Assembly: GCF_030811595.1 (NCBI RefSeq) | Contig: NZ_JAUSRB010000002.1 | Location: 6,696,001 to 6,760,000 of the forward strand | DNA from: Streptosporangium brasiliense | GTDB lineage: Bacteria > Actinomycetota > Actinomycetes > Streptosporangiales > Streptosporangiaceae | DNA length: 64,000 nucleotides | Reading direction: 5' to 3' | In this document: piece by piece, positions 17,476 to 25,387 of the stretch | Layout: each line of letters starts with the position of its first letter | Position numbering within the stretch: the first letter of the stretch is position 1 | Position numbers and translations under genes: made by a program | The notes under the pieces: generated by a model | Database searches by the model: none | The model's input: the letters and a program-made list of their open reading frames with translations, nothing else | Told to the model about the DNA's origin: nothing

Positions 17476-18707
17476 GGCGGTCTCAAGGGGTCAACGCATC
17501 ACCACACAATGACCTTGATCATTAGTGGAGGTGCGTGTGCGGGACTACGGGTTATCACCCGATCGCCAAGACGAGGTCTGGCAGCGATGGCGCAGCGGAG
17601 AGTCGCTGAGCTCCATCGCCCGGGGCGTCGGTGCTCCGCTACAGCATGTACGCCGCTTCTTCGCCCAGACCGGCGGCGTCCGGCCTCCTGCCGTACGACG
17701 CTCGCTCCGGCACCTGGCCGTCGCCGAGCGGGAGGAGGTCTCCCGTGGCCTGGCCGCCGGCCACTCGGCGCGGGCGATCGCCCGGCGGCTGGGACGCTCG
17801 GCCTCGACCGTCTCCCGGGAGATCGCCCGTAACGGCGGCCGCGAGCACTACCGGGCCCGAAACGCTGAAGACAACGCCCGTCGGCGGGCATGTCGCCCCA
17901 AGCCCGCCAAGCTGGCCCAACACCTCCATTTACGTGGCCTGGTGGAAGACAAGCTCGCCCGGCGCTGGTCACCCCAGCAGATCGCCGGCTGGCTGCGGCG
18001 CCGTTTTCCCCAGGCCCGGCACCTGCAGGTTTCCCACGAGACGATCTATCGCTCGTTGTTCGACCCACGGCGCCGGGCGATCAACCGGGACCTGTCGCGG
18101 CAGCTGCGCACCGGCCGGCCCATGCGTTATCCACGGACGGCCCGCCACGCCTCGGGCCGGGGTCGGCTGCGCGACATGGTCTCGATCAAAGCTCGTCCGC
18201 TCGAGGTCGAGACCCGTCTGATCGCCGGTCACTGGGAGGGCGATCTGGTGATGGGCAGCCGTCCCTCGGCGATCGCCACCCTGGTCGAGCGCACCAGCCG
18301 CTACGTGGTGCTGGTGGCGCTGCCCGATGGAATCAAGGCCGCGCAGGTCCGGCCGCATCTGACCCGCGTCTTCACCGGCCTGTCGCCGCAGATGCGCCGT
18401 TCGCTGACCTGGGATCGCGGCCGAGAGATGGCCGAGCATCGCCTCTTCAGCAACGACACCGGTGTCCCGGTCTACTTCTGTAAACGGCGCAGTCCCTGGC
18501 AGCGAGGGACCAACGAGAACACCAACGGGCTGCTACGGCAGTATCTGGCCAAAAGCGCCGACCTGCGCCACCTGACACAGGAAGACCTCGATGGCATCGC
18601 CGCCGAGCTCAACGACCGGCCTCGCCGGATCCACGACTTTCGAAGTCCAGCCGAGGTCTACGCTGACCTCATCAAAGACGGTGATGCGTTGACCCCTTGA
18701 GACCGCC
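17476..18707 (+). mobile_element. IS30-family insertion sequence, 1232 bp, intact
   Basis: The terminal inverted repeats are 28 bp and match perfectly. The left end 17476-17503 begins GGCGGTCTCAAGGGGTCAAC and the right end 18680-18707 is its reverse complement. The element encloses one full transposase gene. Both flanks carry AC next to the element, consistent with a 2-bp target duplication. With the element removed, the flanks join into an imperfect palindrome (CGTCCCGTAAACG / CGTTTCAGGGACG), the kind of target IS30 elements prefer. Confidence 0.9.
17525..18700 (+). CDS. IS30-family transposase (391 aa), apparently intact
   Basis: Two N-terminal HTH segments are visible (LSPDRQDEVWQRWRSGESLSSIARGVGAP and SARAIARRLGRSASTVSREIARNGG). 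The DDE domain follows, with triad Asp in GHWEGDLVMG, Asp in LTWDRGREMAEH and Glu in RGTNENTNGLLRQYL. The length is close to other IS30 transposases. No frameshift or internal stop is seen, so this element may still move. The truncated copy at 8297 shares its N-terminus. Confidence 0.9.
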   Translation: MEVRVRDYGLSPDRQDEVWQRWRSGESLSSIARGVGAPLQHVRRFFAQTGGVRPPAVRRSLRHLAVAEREEVSRGLAAGHSARAIARRLGRSASTVSREIARNGGREHYRARNAEDNARRRACRPKPAKLAQHLHLRGLVEDKLARRWSPQQIAGWLRRRFPQARHLQVSHETIYRSLFDPRRRAINRDLSRQLRTGRPMRYPRTARHASGRGRLRDMVSIKARPLEVETRLIAGHWEGDLVMGSRPSAIATLVERTSRYVVLVALPDGIKAAQVRPHLTRVFTGLSPQMRRSLTWDRGREMAEHRLFSNDTGVPVYFCKRRSPWQRGTNENTNGLLRQYLAKSADLRHLTQEDLDGIAAELNDRPRRIHDFRSPAEVYADLIKDGDALTP

Positions 18708-18713
18708 ACCGTT

Positions 18714-21710
18714 TCAGGGACGCCCCTCAGCCTCCTTCGTCCAGAACGCCAGGTTGGCCCGGGCGGTCAGCGTCTGCGGATGTTCAGGACCCAGCACCCG
18801 CTCACGCACTGGCAGCAGCGCCGCATACTGATCTCGCGCACCGACCGCATCCCCCGCCCGTCCCGTCCACCGGGCGAGGTTGGCCCGAGCGGTCAGCGTC
18901 TGCGGATGTTCAGGACCCGACACCCGCTCACGCACTGGCAGCAGCGCCGCATACTGATCTCGCGCACCGACCGCATCCCCCGTCCGTCCCGTCCAGAACG
19001 CCAGATTGGCCCGGTCAGTCAGCGTCTGCGGATGTTCAGGACCCGACACCCGCTCACGCACCGGCAGCAGCGCCGCAAACTGATCCCGCGCACCGACCGC
19101 ATCCCCTGCCTCCCCCGTCCACCCGGCGAGGTTGGCCCGGGCGGTCAGCGTCTCCGGATGTTCAGGACCCGACACCCGCTCGACTATCGGCAGCAGCGCC
19201 GCGAACAGACCCCGCGCACCGACCGCATCCCCCGTCCGTCCCGTCCAGAACGCCAGATTGGCCCGGGCGGTCAGCGCCTCCGGATGTTCAGGACCCAGCA
19301 CCCGCTCACGCACTGGCAGCAGCGCCGCGAACTGATCTCGCGCTCTGGCCGCATCCCCTGCCTCCCCCGTCCACCGGGCGAGGTTGGCCCGATCGGTCAG
19401 CGTCTGCGGATGTTCAGGACCCAGTACCCGCTCACGCACTGGCAGCAGCGCCGCGAACTGATCTCGCGCTCTGGCCGCATCCCCTGCCTCCCCCGTCCAC
19501 CGGGCGAGGTTGGCCCGATCGGTCAGCGTCTGCGGATGTTCAGGACCTGACACTCGCTCACGCACCGGCAGCAACGCCGCGAACTGATCCCGCGCACCGA
19601 CCGCATCCCCTGCCCGTCCCGTCCAGAACGCCAGATTGGCCCGGGCGGTCAGCATCTGCCGATGTTCAGGACCCGACACCCGCTCACGCACCGGCAGCAG
19701 CGCCGCGAACTGATCTCGCGCTCTGGCCGCATCCCCTGCCTCCCCCGTCCACCGGGCGAGGTTGGCCCGATCGGTCAGCGTCTGCGGATGTTCAGGACCT
19801 GACACTCGCTCACGCACCGGCAGCAACGCCGCGAACTGATCCCGCGCACCGACCGCATCCCCTGCCCGTCCTGTCCAGAACGCCAGATTGGCCTGGGCGG
19901 TCAGCGTCTGCGGATGTTCAGGTCCGCGGGCGTGGTGCAGCACGGTGTAGCGGCGGTGCTGCAGGGCTTGGGCGGAGCGGTAGTCGCCGCTGGCACCCAA
20001 GTAGTTGAGGATCGCGCGCATGGCGTCGGAGCCGGCGTCAAGGACAGCTTGGGCGTGTGGCAGCAGCCGAGCGTAGAGCGGCCAGGAGGAGATGCGCTCG
20101 GGGTCGTCGGGCAGGGCGGCCTGCAGCAGGTCGGCGGCGGCGGCGCGGGCGATGGTACGGGCGTCGTCGGGCAGGGCGGCCAGGGTGACGGCCTGGACCA
20201 GGCGGTGGACGCTCACCGCCCGCCCGTCCCGCGACCGATTGATCATGCTGTAGGAGGCCAGCACGCCCAGGGCGTCGGCGATCACGGCCGCATCGCCACC
20301 CTCGAACCCGGTCAGCACCTCACACGGCAGGTCGTCGGGGGCGTAGCAGGCCAGCGCCTGCAGCAGCCGCATCGCCCGTGGGTCGATCTGCTCGATCCGC
20401 GCACATGTCACCTGCCACACCCGGGCGACGACGCGGTCGGTCGCTGTGTCGCGTCGCGGGTCGGCGCTCAGCGCCCGCACCGGGGTGGTGCGCAGCAGGC
20501 CCAGATAGGTGGCCGGGTCCATGCCGGGGGTGGCGGCGATGTAGGCGCCGGCCTGCTTGAGGGCCAGTGGCAGCTCCCCCAGCTCCGCCGCCAGCTCCCC
20601 GGCCGACGCCCGGTCGACCGTGGTCTCGGCGCCGATCACCTCCAGCAGCAGCTGCACCGCATCGGCCTGCGGCAGCACGCCCAGTTGCAGCACCTCGCCA
20701 ACGTCCTGCCAGCCGACGGCGCGGCGACTGGTGACCAGCACGTGCCCGGCTCTCAGGCGGCCGAGACAGGGCTGCAGGTCCTCGGCGTCTGCGGCGTTGT
20801 CGAAGACCACCAGCCAGTCGTCATGGGCGGCCAGCCAGGCCAGCGCCCACGCCTCGGCCTCCTCGGCCGGAGCCTGGGCCGCGGCGTTGGAGGCCACGCC
20901 GGCACACAACGCCCGGCCCAGCTCGGCCAGCCCGGCCTGGATCTGCTCCGGGGTTTCGGCGGTGATCCACCACACCAGCCGGTAGGCGTCCCGGTGCCGG
21001 TGGGCGTACTGCAGGGCCAGCTCGCTCTTGCCGATCCCGCCCAGCCCGACCACCGCCTGCGTGATCACCCCGGGGCCGGAGCGCAGCGCCGGCTCCAGCC
21101 GCTCCAGCTGCTCCTGCCGGCCGACGAACACTCCCGCCGGGCGGCGCGGCAGCCCGGCCAGCCCAGCCGCCGGCACCTCCACCGCGCCGATGGGCGGCAG
21201 CGGTGGCCGCATCTGGGCGGCCGTCGTGGTGATCGTGGCCCCGTCGCCCGTGATGAGCATTCCGGCGGTGAGGTCGCCGGCCACGGCCACCGCCCGCTGG
21301 CCACCGGCCGCGGCGCCGCCCGGGCCGGCTGTCGTGCCGCCGGAGACCTGCCCGACGACCATGCCGCCCGACATCGCCCCGCCGACCACCGGCGACCCCG
21401 GCCCGGAGGAGGAGACAGCAGGCGCGGCGGGCGCATCGGACGATGGCGGGGTCTGCTGGCGCAGCAGGCCCACCCCGGCCACCGCCAGGCCCGCGATGCC
21501 GACGAACAGGCTGAGTACGCTGGCCCGCTTGTCCAGCACGTCCAGCGCCGCATCCGGCAGGTGCAGCGGATCGGCGAAGAACCCCACCAGCCCGGTGGCC
21601 AGTGCCAGCACCGATACGGCCACGACCACAGCTGCCACCACCCGGCGCCGATGGTGTCGAACCGGCGTCGGTGGCACACTCGCGGGCTGGGAGGAGGAGG
21701 AAGTCGGCAC
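18714..21710 (-). CDS. STAND NTPase: two membrane segments, NB-ARC domain, ten 42-residue TPRs (998 aa)
   Basis: In order: a basic N-terminus; two membrane segments (about 23-45 and 63-83); a Gly/Ala-rich linker; and an NB-ARC NTPase with Walker A GLGGIGKSELAL at about 222-233, Walker B WLVVFDNAAD, LGELPLAL, and VHRLVQAV in the MHD position. The C-terminus from about 590 consists of ten copies of a TPR of the form GPEHPQTLTxRANLAxWTGxAGDA. STAND proteins switch from autoinhibited to oligomeric on ligand binding by the repeat domain, and many bacterial members defend against phage. The membrane segments could be the effector. That role here is an inference. The stop lies 6 bases from the IS30 end, so the 3' region was nearly hit. 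Confidence 0.8.
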   Translation of the reverse strand: MPTSSSSQPASVPPTPVRHHRRRVVAAVVVAVSVLALATGLVGFFADPLHLPDAALDVLDKRASVLSLFVGIAGLAVAGVGLLRQQTPPSSDAPAAPAVSSSGPGSPVVGGAMSGGMVVGQVSGGTTAGPGGAAAGGQRAVAVAGDLTAGMLITGDGATITTTAAQMRPPLPPIGAVEVPAAGLAGLPRRPAGVFVGRQEQLERLEPALRSGPGVITQAVVGLGGIGKSELALQYAHRHRDAYRLVWWITAETPEQIQAGLAELGRALCAGVASNAAAQAPAEEAEAWALAWLAAHDDWLVVFDNAADAEDLQPCLGRLRAGHVLVTSRRAVGWQDVGEVLQLGVLPQADAVQLLLEVIGAETTVDRASAGELAAELGELPLALKQAGAYIAATPGMDPATYLGLLRTTPVRALSADPRRDTATDRVVARVWQVTCARIEQIDPRAMRLLQALACYAPDDLPCEVLTGFEGGDAAVIADALGVLASYSMINRSRDGRAVSVHRLVQAVTLAALPDDARTIARAAAADLLQAALPDDPERISSWPLYARLLPHAQAVLDAGSDAMRAILNYLGASGDYRSAQALQHRRYTVLHHARGPEHPQTLTAQANLAFWTGRAGDAVGARDQFAALLPVRERVSGPEHPQTLTDRANLARWTGEAGDAARARDQFAALLPVRERVSGPEHRQMLTARANLAFWTGRAGDAVGARDQFAALLPVRERVSGPEHPQTLTDRANLARWTGEAGDAARARDQFAALLPVRERVLGPEHPQTLTDRANLARWTGEAGDAARARDQFAALLPVRERVLGPEHPEALTARANLAFWTGRTGDAVGARGLFAALLPIVERVSGPEHPETLTARANLAGWTGEAGDAVGARDQFAALLPVRERVSGPEHPQTLTDRANLAFWTGRTGDAVGARDQYAALLPVRERVSGPEHPQTLTARANLARWTGRAGDAVGARDQYAALLPVRERVLGPEHPQTLTARANLAFWTKEAEGRP
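18760..19920 (-). repeat. Tandem array of 126-bp coding repeats
   Basis: About nine and a half units of 126 bases, each encoding one 42-residue TPR, are so alike that long blocks are identical (for example the segment giving AGDAARARDQFAALLPVRERV occurs in three or more units). Two alternating unit types (AFWTGRxGDAVGARDQ and ARWTGEAGDAARARDQ) show that pairs of units were duplicated together. This degree of identity implies recent expansion or gene conversion and makes copy number unstable. Confidence 0.85.
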
Positions 21711-21837
21711 CCTTCCAAGATTGCCGTCTGCGGCCGATAGCGCGCCAAGGTGTCACGAACCCGTTACCGGTTGATCTTCTCCCAGCGAGTTTGTCCCGGA
21801 CCGGCCAGTTCTCTGCGGAAGCTCCTGGGCATCGTCA

Positions 21838-21866
21838 GGGGGCAGACCAAGCACGGGAGAAAGGCG
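21838..21866 (+). repeat. Isolated Tn3-type terminal repeat
   Basis: GGGGGCAGACCAAGCACGGG followed by AGAAAGGC matches the ends at 37087, 37328 and 57939. Just inside it, the run GTGGCCCCAGCCCCAAGTG (21880-21898) matches the interior of the same family at 5975-6000. No transposase follows, so this is an orphan end. Confidence 0.6.
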
Positions 21867-21937
21867 TCCTCCTCCCGAGCGTGGCCCCAGCCCCAAGTGA
21901 GCTGATCAGTACAGGTCACCGAGGTTCCAAGAAGACC

Positions 21938-22024
21938 GTGTTCTCGGAAGCGGAGACGCTACCGACTTTCGAGAACACACGTGACTCCGGCTTGAAACCC
22001 CAGCTCAGCACTTCCGAGAACAGG
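21938..22024. promoter_or_regulatory. Orphan res-like repeat cluster
   Basis: GTGTTCTCGGAAG (21938-21950), CTTTCGAGAACAC (21966-21978) and CTTCCGAGAACAGG (22011-22024) are inverted and direct copies of one motif; the first pair matches at 12 of 13 positions. The array resembles resolvase subsites, but no recombinase gene is adjacent. The rest of 21711-22143 has no gene that I can support. Confidence 0.45.
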
Positions 22025-22143
22025 ACCTCACTGCTACATGGCGGCTGAGGTCACGTTCGGGAGGAGGGCGCCGTCATGGCCGGGCGGTAAGGGGGGCGGG
22101 CCGCCTCCGCCATGACCATGTTCCCGGCGGGATTCGTGGCTTA

Positions 22144-22992
22144 CTACCTGTCGACGGCGTCGGTCACACGCTGCCAGCTGTCCAGGTCTGCGATCCGTGC
22201 TTCCAAAGCGGGGCGCATGCCCGTCGCGCTGGAGGCGCCAAGGGCCAGGCGCAGCGGAGGGTTGGGGCTGTCGACCGCGGTCCGGATGCCTGCGGCGATC
22301 CGCGTCGCGGCGGAGAACGCGGCCGCCGGCAGCTCTCCGATGCCCTTCTGAACCTCGCGGACAGTCTGGTCGTAGTCGCCCAGGCCGACTGCGACATCGA
22401 GGTTGGCAAGGAAGGGGGTCGCGGTCAGCCCGGGCTGGATGATCGTGACCTTGATGCCGAGCGGTGCGACCTCGGCCGCGAGCGCGTCCGACAGCCCCTC
22501 GACCGCGTACTTGGTGGCGGCCAGCAGACCCACGCCGGGATGGGCGGACTGCCCGTAGACCGACGAGCCCTGGAGGATGTGCCCGGATCGCTGGGCGCGG
22601 AGCACCGGCAGCGTTGCGCGGAGCACGTTGAGCACTCCGAAGACATTGGTGTCGAACACGGCACGGACCTGCGTGTCGGAGGCCTCCTCAACGGCTCCGA
22701 ACAGTCCGTATCCCGCGTTGTTGGCCACGACGTCGATACGGCCGAACCGTGCGAGCGTGCCTTTCACTGCGTCCCGGACGGCTCGCTCGTCACGTACGTC
22801 CGCCTGGATGAGAAGCAGGCGCTCACCGTGCGCTTGCGCCAGTTCGTCCAGGGAGGAGGTGTCGCGGGCGAGGGCCGAGACGGTGTCGCCGTTCTCCAGT
22901 GCCTGGAGCGTCAGTTCGCGGCCGATGCCGGACGTCGCGCCGGTGATCAGCCATGTGCGGAGGTGGGTCTGGTGGTTGGGTGTTCCGTTCAT
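22144..22992 (-). CDS. Short-chain dehydrogenase/reductase-like protein lacking the catalytic Tyr (282 aa)
   Basis: This is a classical SDR fold: TWLITGATSGIGRELTLQAL binds the cofactor, ADVRDERAV and VANNAGYGLFGAVEE follow, and LQGSSVYGQ supplies the Ser. Where YxxxK is expected the sequence is LLAATKYAVEGLS, so the active-site Tyr is Leu while the Lys is kept. It may be inactive, use another residue or have a binding role. The ATG at 22992 is chosen because sequence upstream is not SDR-like. It diverges from a CGNR regulator gene 88 bases away, a common pairing in which the regulator controls the oxidoreductase. Confidence 0.8.
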   Translation of the reverse strand: MNGTPNHQTHLRTWLITGATSGIGRELTLQALENGDTVSALARDTSSLDELAQAHGERLLLIQADVRDERAVRDAVKGTLARFGRIDVVANNAGYGLFGAVEEASDTQVRAVFDTNVFGVLNVLRATLPVLRAQRSGHILQGSSVYGQSAHPGVGLLAATKYAVEGLSDALAAEVAPLGIKVTIIQPGLTATPFLANLDVAVGLGDYDQTVREVQKGIGELPAAAFSAATRIAAGIRTAVDSPNPPLRLALGASSATGMRPALEARIADLDSWQRVTDAVDR

Positions 22993-23080
22993 GTTGCGAC
23001 CGTAAGCTGTTAGCTCGCAACGAGTCAAACTGGATCGGCTGGGAGGTTGCTCACTAGTTGGATTAGCGCCGCTCACGCTG

Positions 23081-23707
23081 ATGTACTGTGGGGGGATGAT
23101 CACTGCGGCGGCCGGATCCCCCAAACCCAGCTCGCGCACCGTCACGCCGACGGTGGAGACCGTTCTCGCGTTCGTGAACACGCGCGCGGACGGATCGGGT
23201 CGCCGAGAGTTGTTCGGGGACGGGGACTCGTTCGCGGCGTGGCTGGCGGAGCGCGACGAGTTCGGTGGCGAAACCGTGGTGACCGACGCTGACGCCGCGG
23301 TCGCGCGCGAGCTGCGTGATGCCCTGGTGACTGTGCTGCTCGCGCACTCGGGCGATGAGGAAAGTCTGGGTGAGCCGCTGCTGCGTGCCGAGCGGCACCT
23401 GCGGCGTGTGGGTTCGCTCTACCCGCTGGCGACGGTGGTCACGGCCGGCGGTGTAGAGCTGGCCTCGCCGCAGGCGGGGGTGCCGCGCGTGTTCGGAACC
23501 GTACTGGCTGCGGTGACGACGTTTGCGCAGAGCGGCGACTGGGGGCGCATCAAGGCGTGCCGGAACCCCCCATGCCATTTCGGTTTCTTCGACCGCACCC
23601 GCAATGGGGGAGGGCTGTACTGCAGTACTGGCTGCGGCTCTCAGGTGTCCATGCGCAAACACCGCCAGCGGCAGCGCCATGGCAGTGGTGCGCCGTCCGA
23701 GGCGTGA
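23081..23707 (+). CDS. ABATE/CGNR zinc-finger regulator (208 aa)
   Basis: The N-terminal part (VETVLAFVNTRADGSGRRELFGDGDSFAAWL) is the ABATE stress-ligand domain. The C-terminal 45 residues form the CGNR-type zinc finger: IKACRNPPCHFGFFDRTRNGGGLYCSTGCGSQVSMRKHRQR, where four Cys bind zinc and CGSQ stands in for CGNR. Such proteins are DNA-binding regulators of neighbouring oxidoreductase or export genes. The start could be ATG 23081 or ATG 23096. It is divergent from the SDR-like gene and probably regulates it. Confidence 0.8.
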   Translation: MYCGGMITAAAGSPKPSSRTVTPTVETVLAFVNTRADGSGRRELFGDGDSFAAWLAERDEFGGETVVTDADAAVARELRDALVTVLLAHSGDEESLGEPLLRAERHLRRVGSLYPLATVVTAGGVELASPQAGVPRVFGTVLAAVTTFAQSGDWGRIKACRNPPCHFGFFDRTRNGGGLYCSTGCGSQVSMRKHRQRQRHGSGAPSEA

Positions 23708-23727
23708 GACCGCCCTTCCAGCGAGGA

Positions 23728-23878
23728 AGGGTGATCATCCCCACCGGCGAGCGCAAGGGCCAGAACCCTGGCCTGGCCAGCATCTACCGGGCACTCGCCG
23801 AGCACGAGAAGCGCCAGGCCTACCCCGAAGCCGTCGAAGCGGCCCACACCGACTTCGCCACCTTCCAGGTCGGCGTCC
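23728..23878 (+). pseudogene. Serine recombinase C-terminal fragment
   Basis: About 50 residues (IPTGERKGQNPGLASIYRALAEHEKRQAYPEAVEAAHTDFATF) match the C-terminal HTH tail of the recombinases at 59517 and 63612, which read GKRKGQAPSVASIYHALAEHAKQQAYPEAV. The catalytic domain is absent. It directly follows the CGNR gene. Confidence 0.65.
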
Positions 23879-24047
23879 TCCTCCCGAACGTGACCTCAGC
23901 CGCCAGGAGGATGTGCGTTACCTTCGACGATCTACTCATAAGGCGCAACCATCCCACGGATCCCGGCGTAGCGGCGCATCGTCCCTCCGATCGCCCCAGA
24001 GCCAGGACGATCGGGCCTCAGCTTCTCCGACCGGATGATCGCGACAA

Positions 24048-24932
24048 CTAAACGACCGGACCGACACGGCTCGCCGGGGTGGTGGGCCAGTAGCTCGCCG
24101 CATGGGCCAGAGCACGGCCTTCGAGCAACGCGACCAGCTTCTCGAAGAGGGCGCCTGCCGCTGGTGCCGCCCAATCGTCCAGGAGAAGTTCACGCGGCAG
24201 GCCAGGGTCACGGAAGGGCAGCTTCCGCCAATCGTCGATGACGGCAAGGTATGACACGAACGCGTGTTGCCCGTCGATGACTCCCGAGCGCTCGAGCACA
24301 CGCGTCTCGTCTTTGTGCCTGTCGATGAACTCACGGTATCGACGGTCGATTCCCTCAAGGTCCCAGCAGGCGTGGACCATCGTTCGAAGGTCCTGGCCTG
24401 CGGCATAGTCACCGACGAAGACAGCGCAGTGGCGCATGAGATCGAGCTCGCCGATAGCGCGCTCAGCGGCCGGCAGCATGCGGGCCGGGGCGATCCAGAC
24501 CGCCGAGCTGATATTGCCGAACCCGAGCGATGACAGGTGCGCGCGGAGCTGGTTCCGCTTCGTCCGAGTCGACTCGGGCACCGAGAAGTTGACGACGCAC
24601 CAGCCGTCGGAGAGATCCGCCGGCTGCCGGGCATGCCAGACGATCTTATCGCCGTCGGCAAGGGATTCGAGCGCCTCCGCTGCCAAGGAGTAGCCGCGGG
24701 TCCCTTCGCGTGTGTCCGGGACCAGCCAGCCACGTTGCTTGAGCCGGAAGACGCCGGTGCGGACGCTTGATTGGTCGAGGCCGAACTGGCCGAGCAGCTC
24801 GACCGTGCCCGCGATCGGCATCCAGTTCCCCATCCGTCGCACGATGGCGCCGAGAAAACCGATGAGCACGGTGCGTGACTGGTGGGACGGGGTGATCGTG
24901 TCTACCGGATCCATGTCGCTCATCTGGCTCAT
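24048..24932 (-). CDS. PaaX-family transcriptional repressor (294 aa)
   Basis: The N-terminal winged helix (RTVLIGFLGAIVRRMGNWMPIAGTVELLGQFGLDQSSVRTGVFRLKQRGWLV) is followed by the PaaX dimer and C-terminal domains (GWCVVNFSVPESTRTKRNQLRAHLSSLGFGNISSAVWIAP, then WDLEGIDRRYREFIDRH). PaaX proteins repress aromatic catabolic genes and are released by aryl-CoA thioesters. It is the last gene of a six-gene operon handling aromatic CoA esters, 32 bases after the thioesterase gene, so feedback control by the operon's own intermediate is likely. ATG 24932 is preferred over upstream starts. Confidence 0.85.
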   Translation of the reverse strand: MSQMSDMDPVDTITPSHQSRTVLIGFLGAIVRRMGNWMPIAGTVELLGQFGLDQSSVRTGVFRLKQRGWLVPDTREGTRGYSLAAEALESLADGDKIVWHARQPADLSDGWCVVNFSVPESTRTKRNQLRAHLSSLGFGNISSAVWIAPARMLPAAERAIGELDLMRHCAVFVGDYAAGQDLRTMVHACWDLEGIDRRYREFIDRHKDETRVLERSGVIDGQHAFVSYLAVIDDWRKLPFRDPGLPRELLLDDWAAPAAGALFEKLVALLEGRALAHAASYWPTTPASRVGPVV

Positions 24933-24964
24933 GATGCCTGATCCAGGTTGCCGGAAAATCCTGG

Positions 24965-25387
24965 TCATGAGACGCCGAGCGCTGTGAGCCACTGCTGTGG
25001 CCACGGTGCGCTCTTGCCCGTCTGAGGATCGATGTGGACCGTGACGAACCGTCCGTGCGCGGCACGAGTGCGGGGTCGCCCGGCGAACGGCTCGCCCCAG
25101 AGCTCGAACGCGAACGTCATCGAGGCTGTGCCGATGCGAACGATTTCGACGACGGTGGTGGCCTCCTGCCCGAAGCGGAGCGGTGACTCGAAATCCACCT
25201 CGTATCGGACGCGCGGGGCTGAGGAGAAGTAGCCGTCGAGGCCGCGCTCACGCATGAGCGTGGCCTCGGCGGCCTCGACATACCGCACCACGGCCGTATT
25301 GTGGTAGATCCCTGCGGCGTCGGTGTCGATCCACTCCACGCGCACACGGTGAACGCCGGCCGTCCTGGTGTCTCGCGGAGCCGTCAC
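24965..25387 (-). CDS. 4-hydroxybenzoyl-CoA-type thioesterase (140 aa)
   Basis: This is a single hot-dog domain. The active-site stretch is VEWIDTDAAGIYHNTAVVRYVEAAEATLMRERGL, with the Asp of DTDAAG at the catalytic position, followed by YEVDFESPLRFGQEATTVVEI. The length is standard for the 4HBT family. Its GTG start overlaps the stop of the preceding oxygenase gene by four bases. It probably releases the free hydroxylated aromatic acid after the CoA-bound ring has been oxidised. Confidence 0.85.
   Translation of the reverse strand: MTAPRDTRTAGVHRVRVEWIDTDAAGIYHNTAVVRYVEAAEATLMRERGLDGYFSSAPRVRYEVDFESPLRFGQEATTVVEIVRIGTASMTFAFELWGEPFAGRPRTRAAHGRFVTVHIDPQTGKSAPWPQQWLTALGVS

Noticed and set aside
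18760-19920. Regularly spaced repeats considered as a CRISPR array
   Set aside because: The period is 126 bp, the repeats are coding and in frame, there are no unique spacers, and no cas genes are present.
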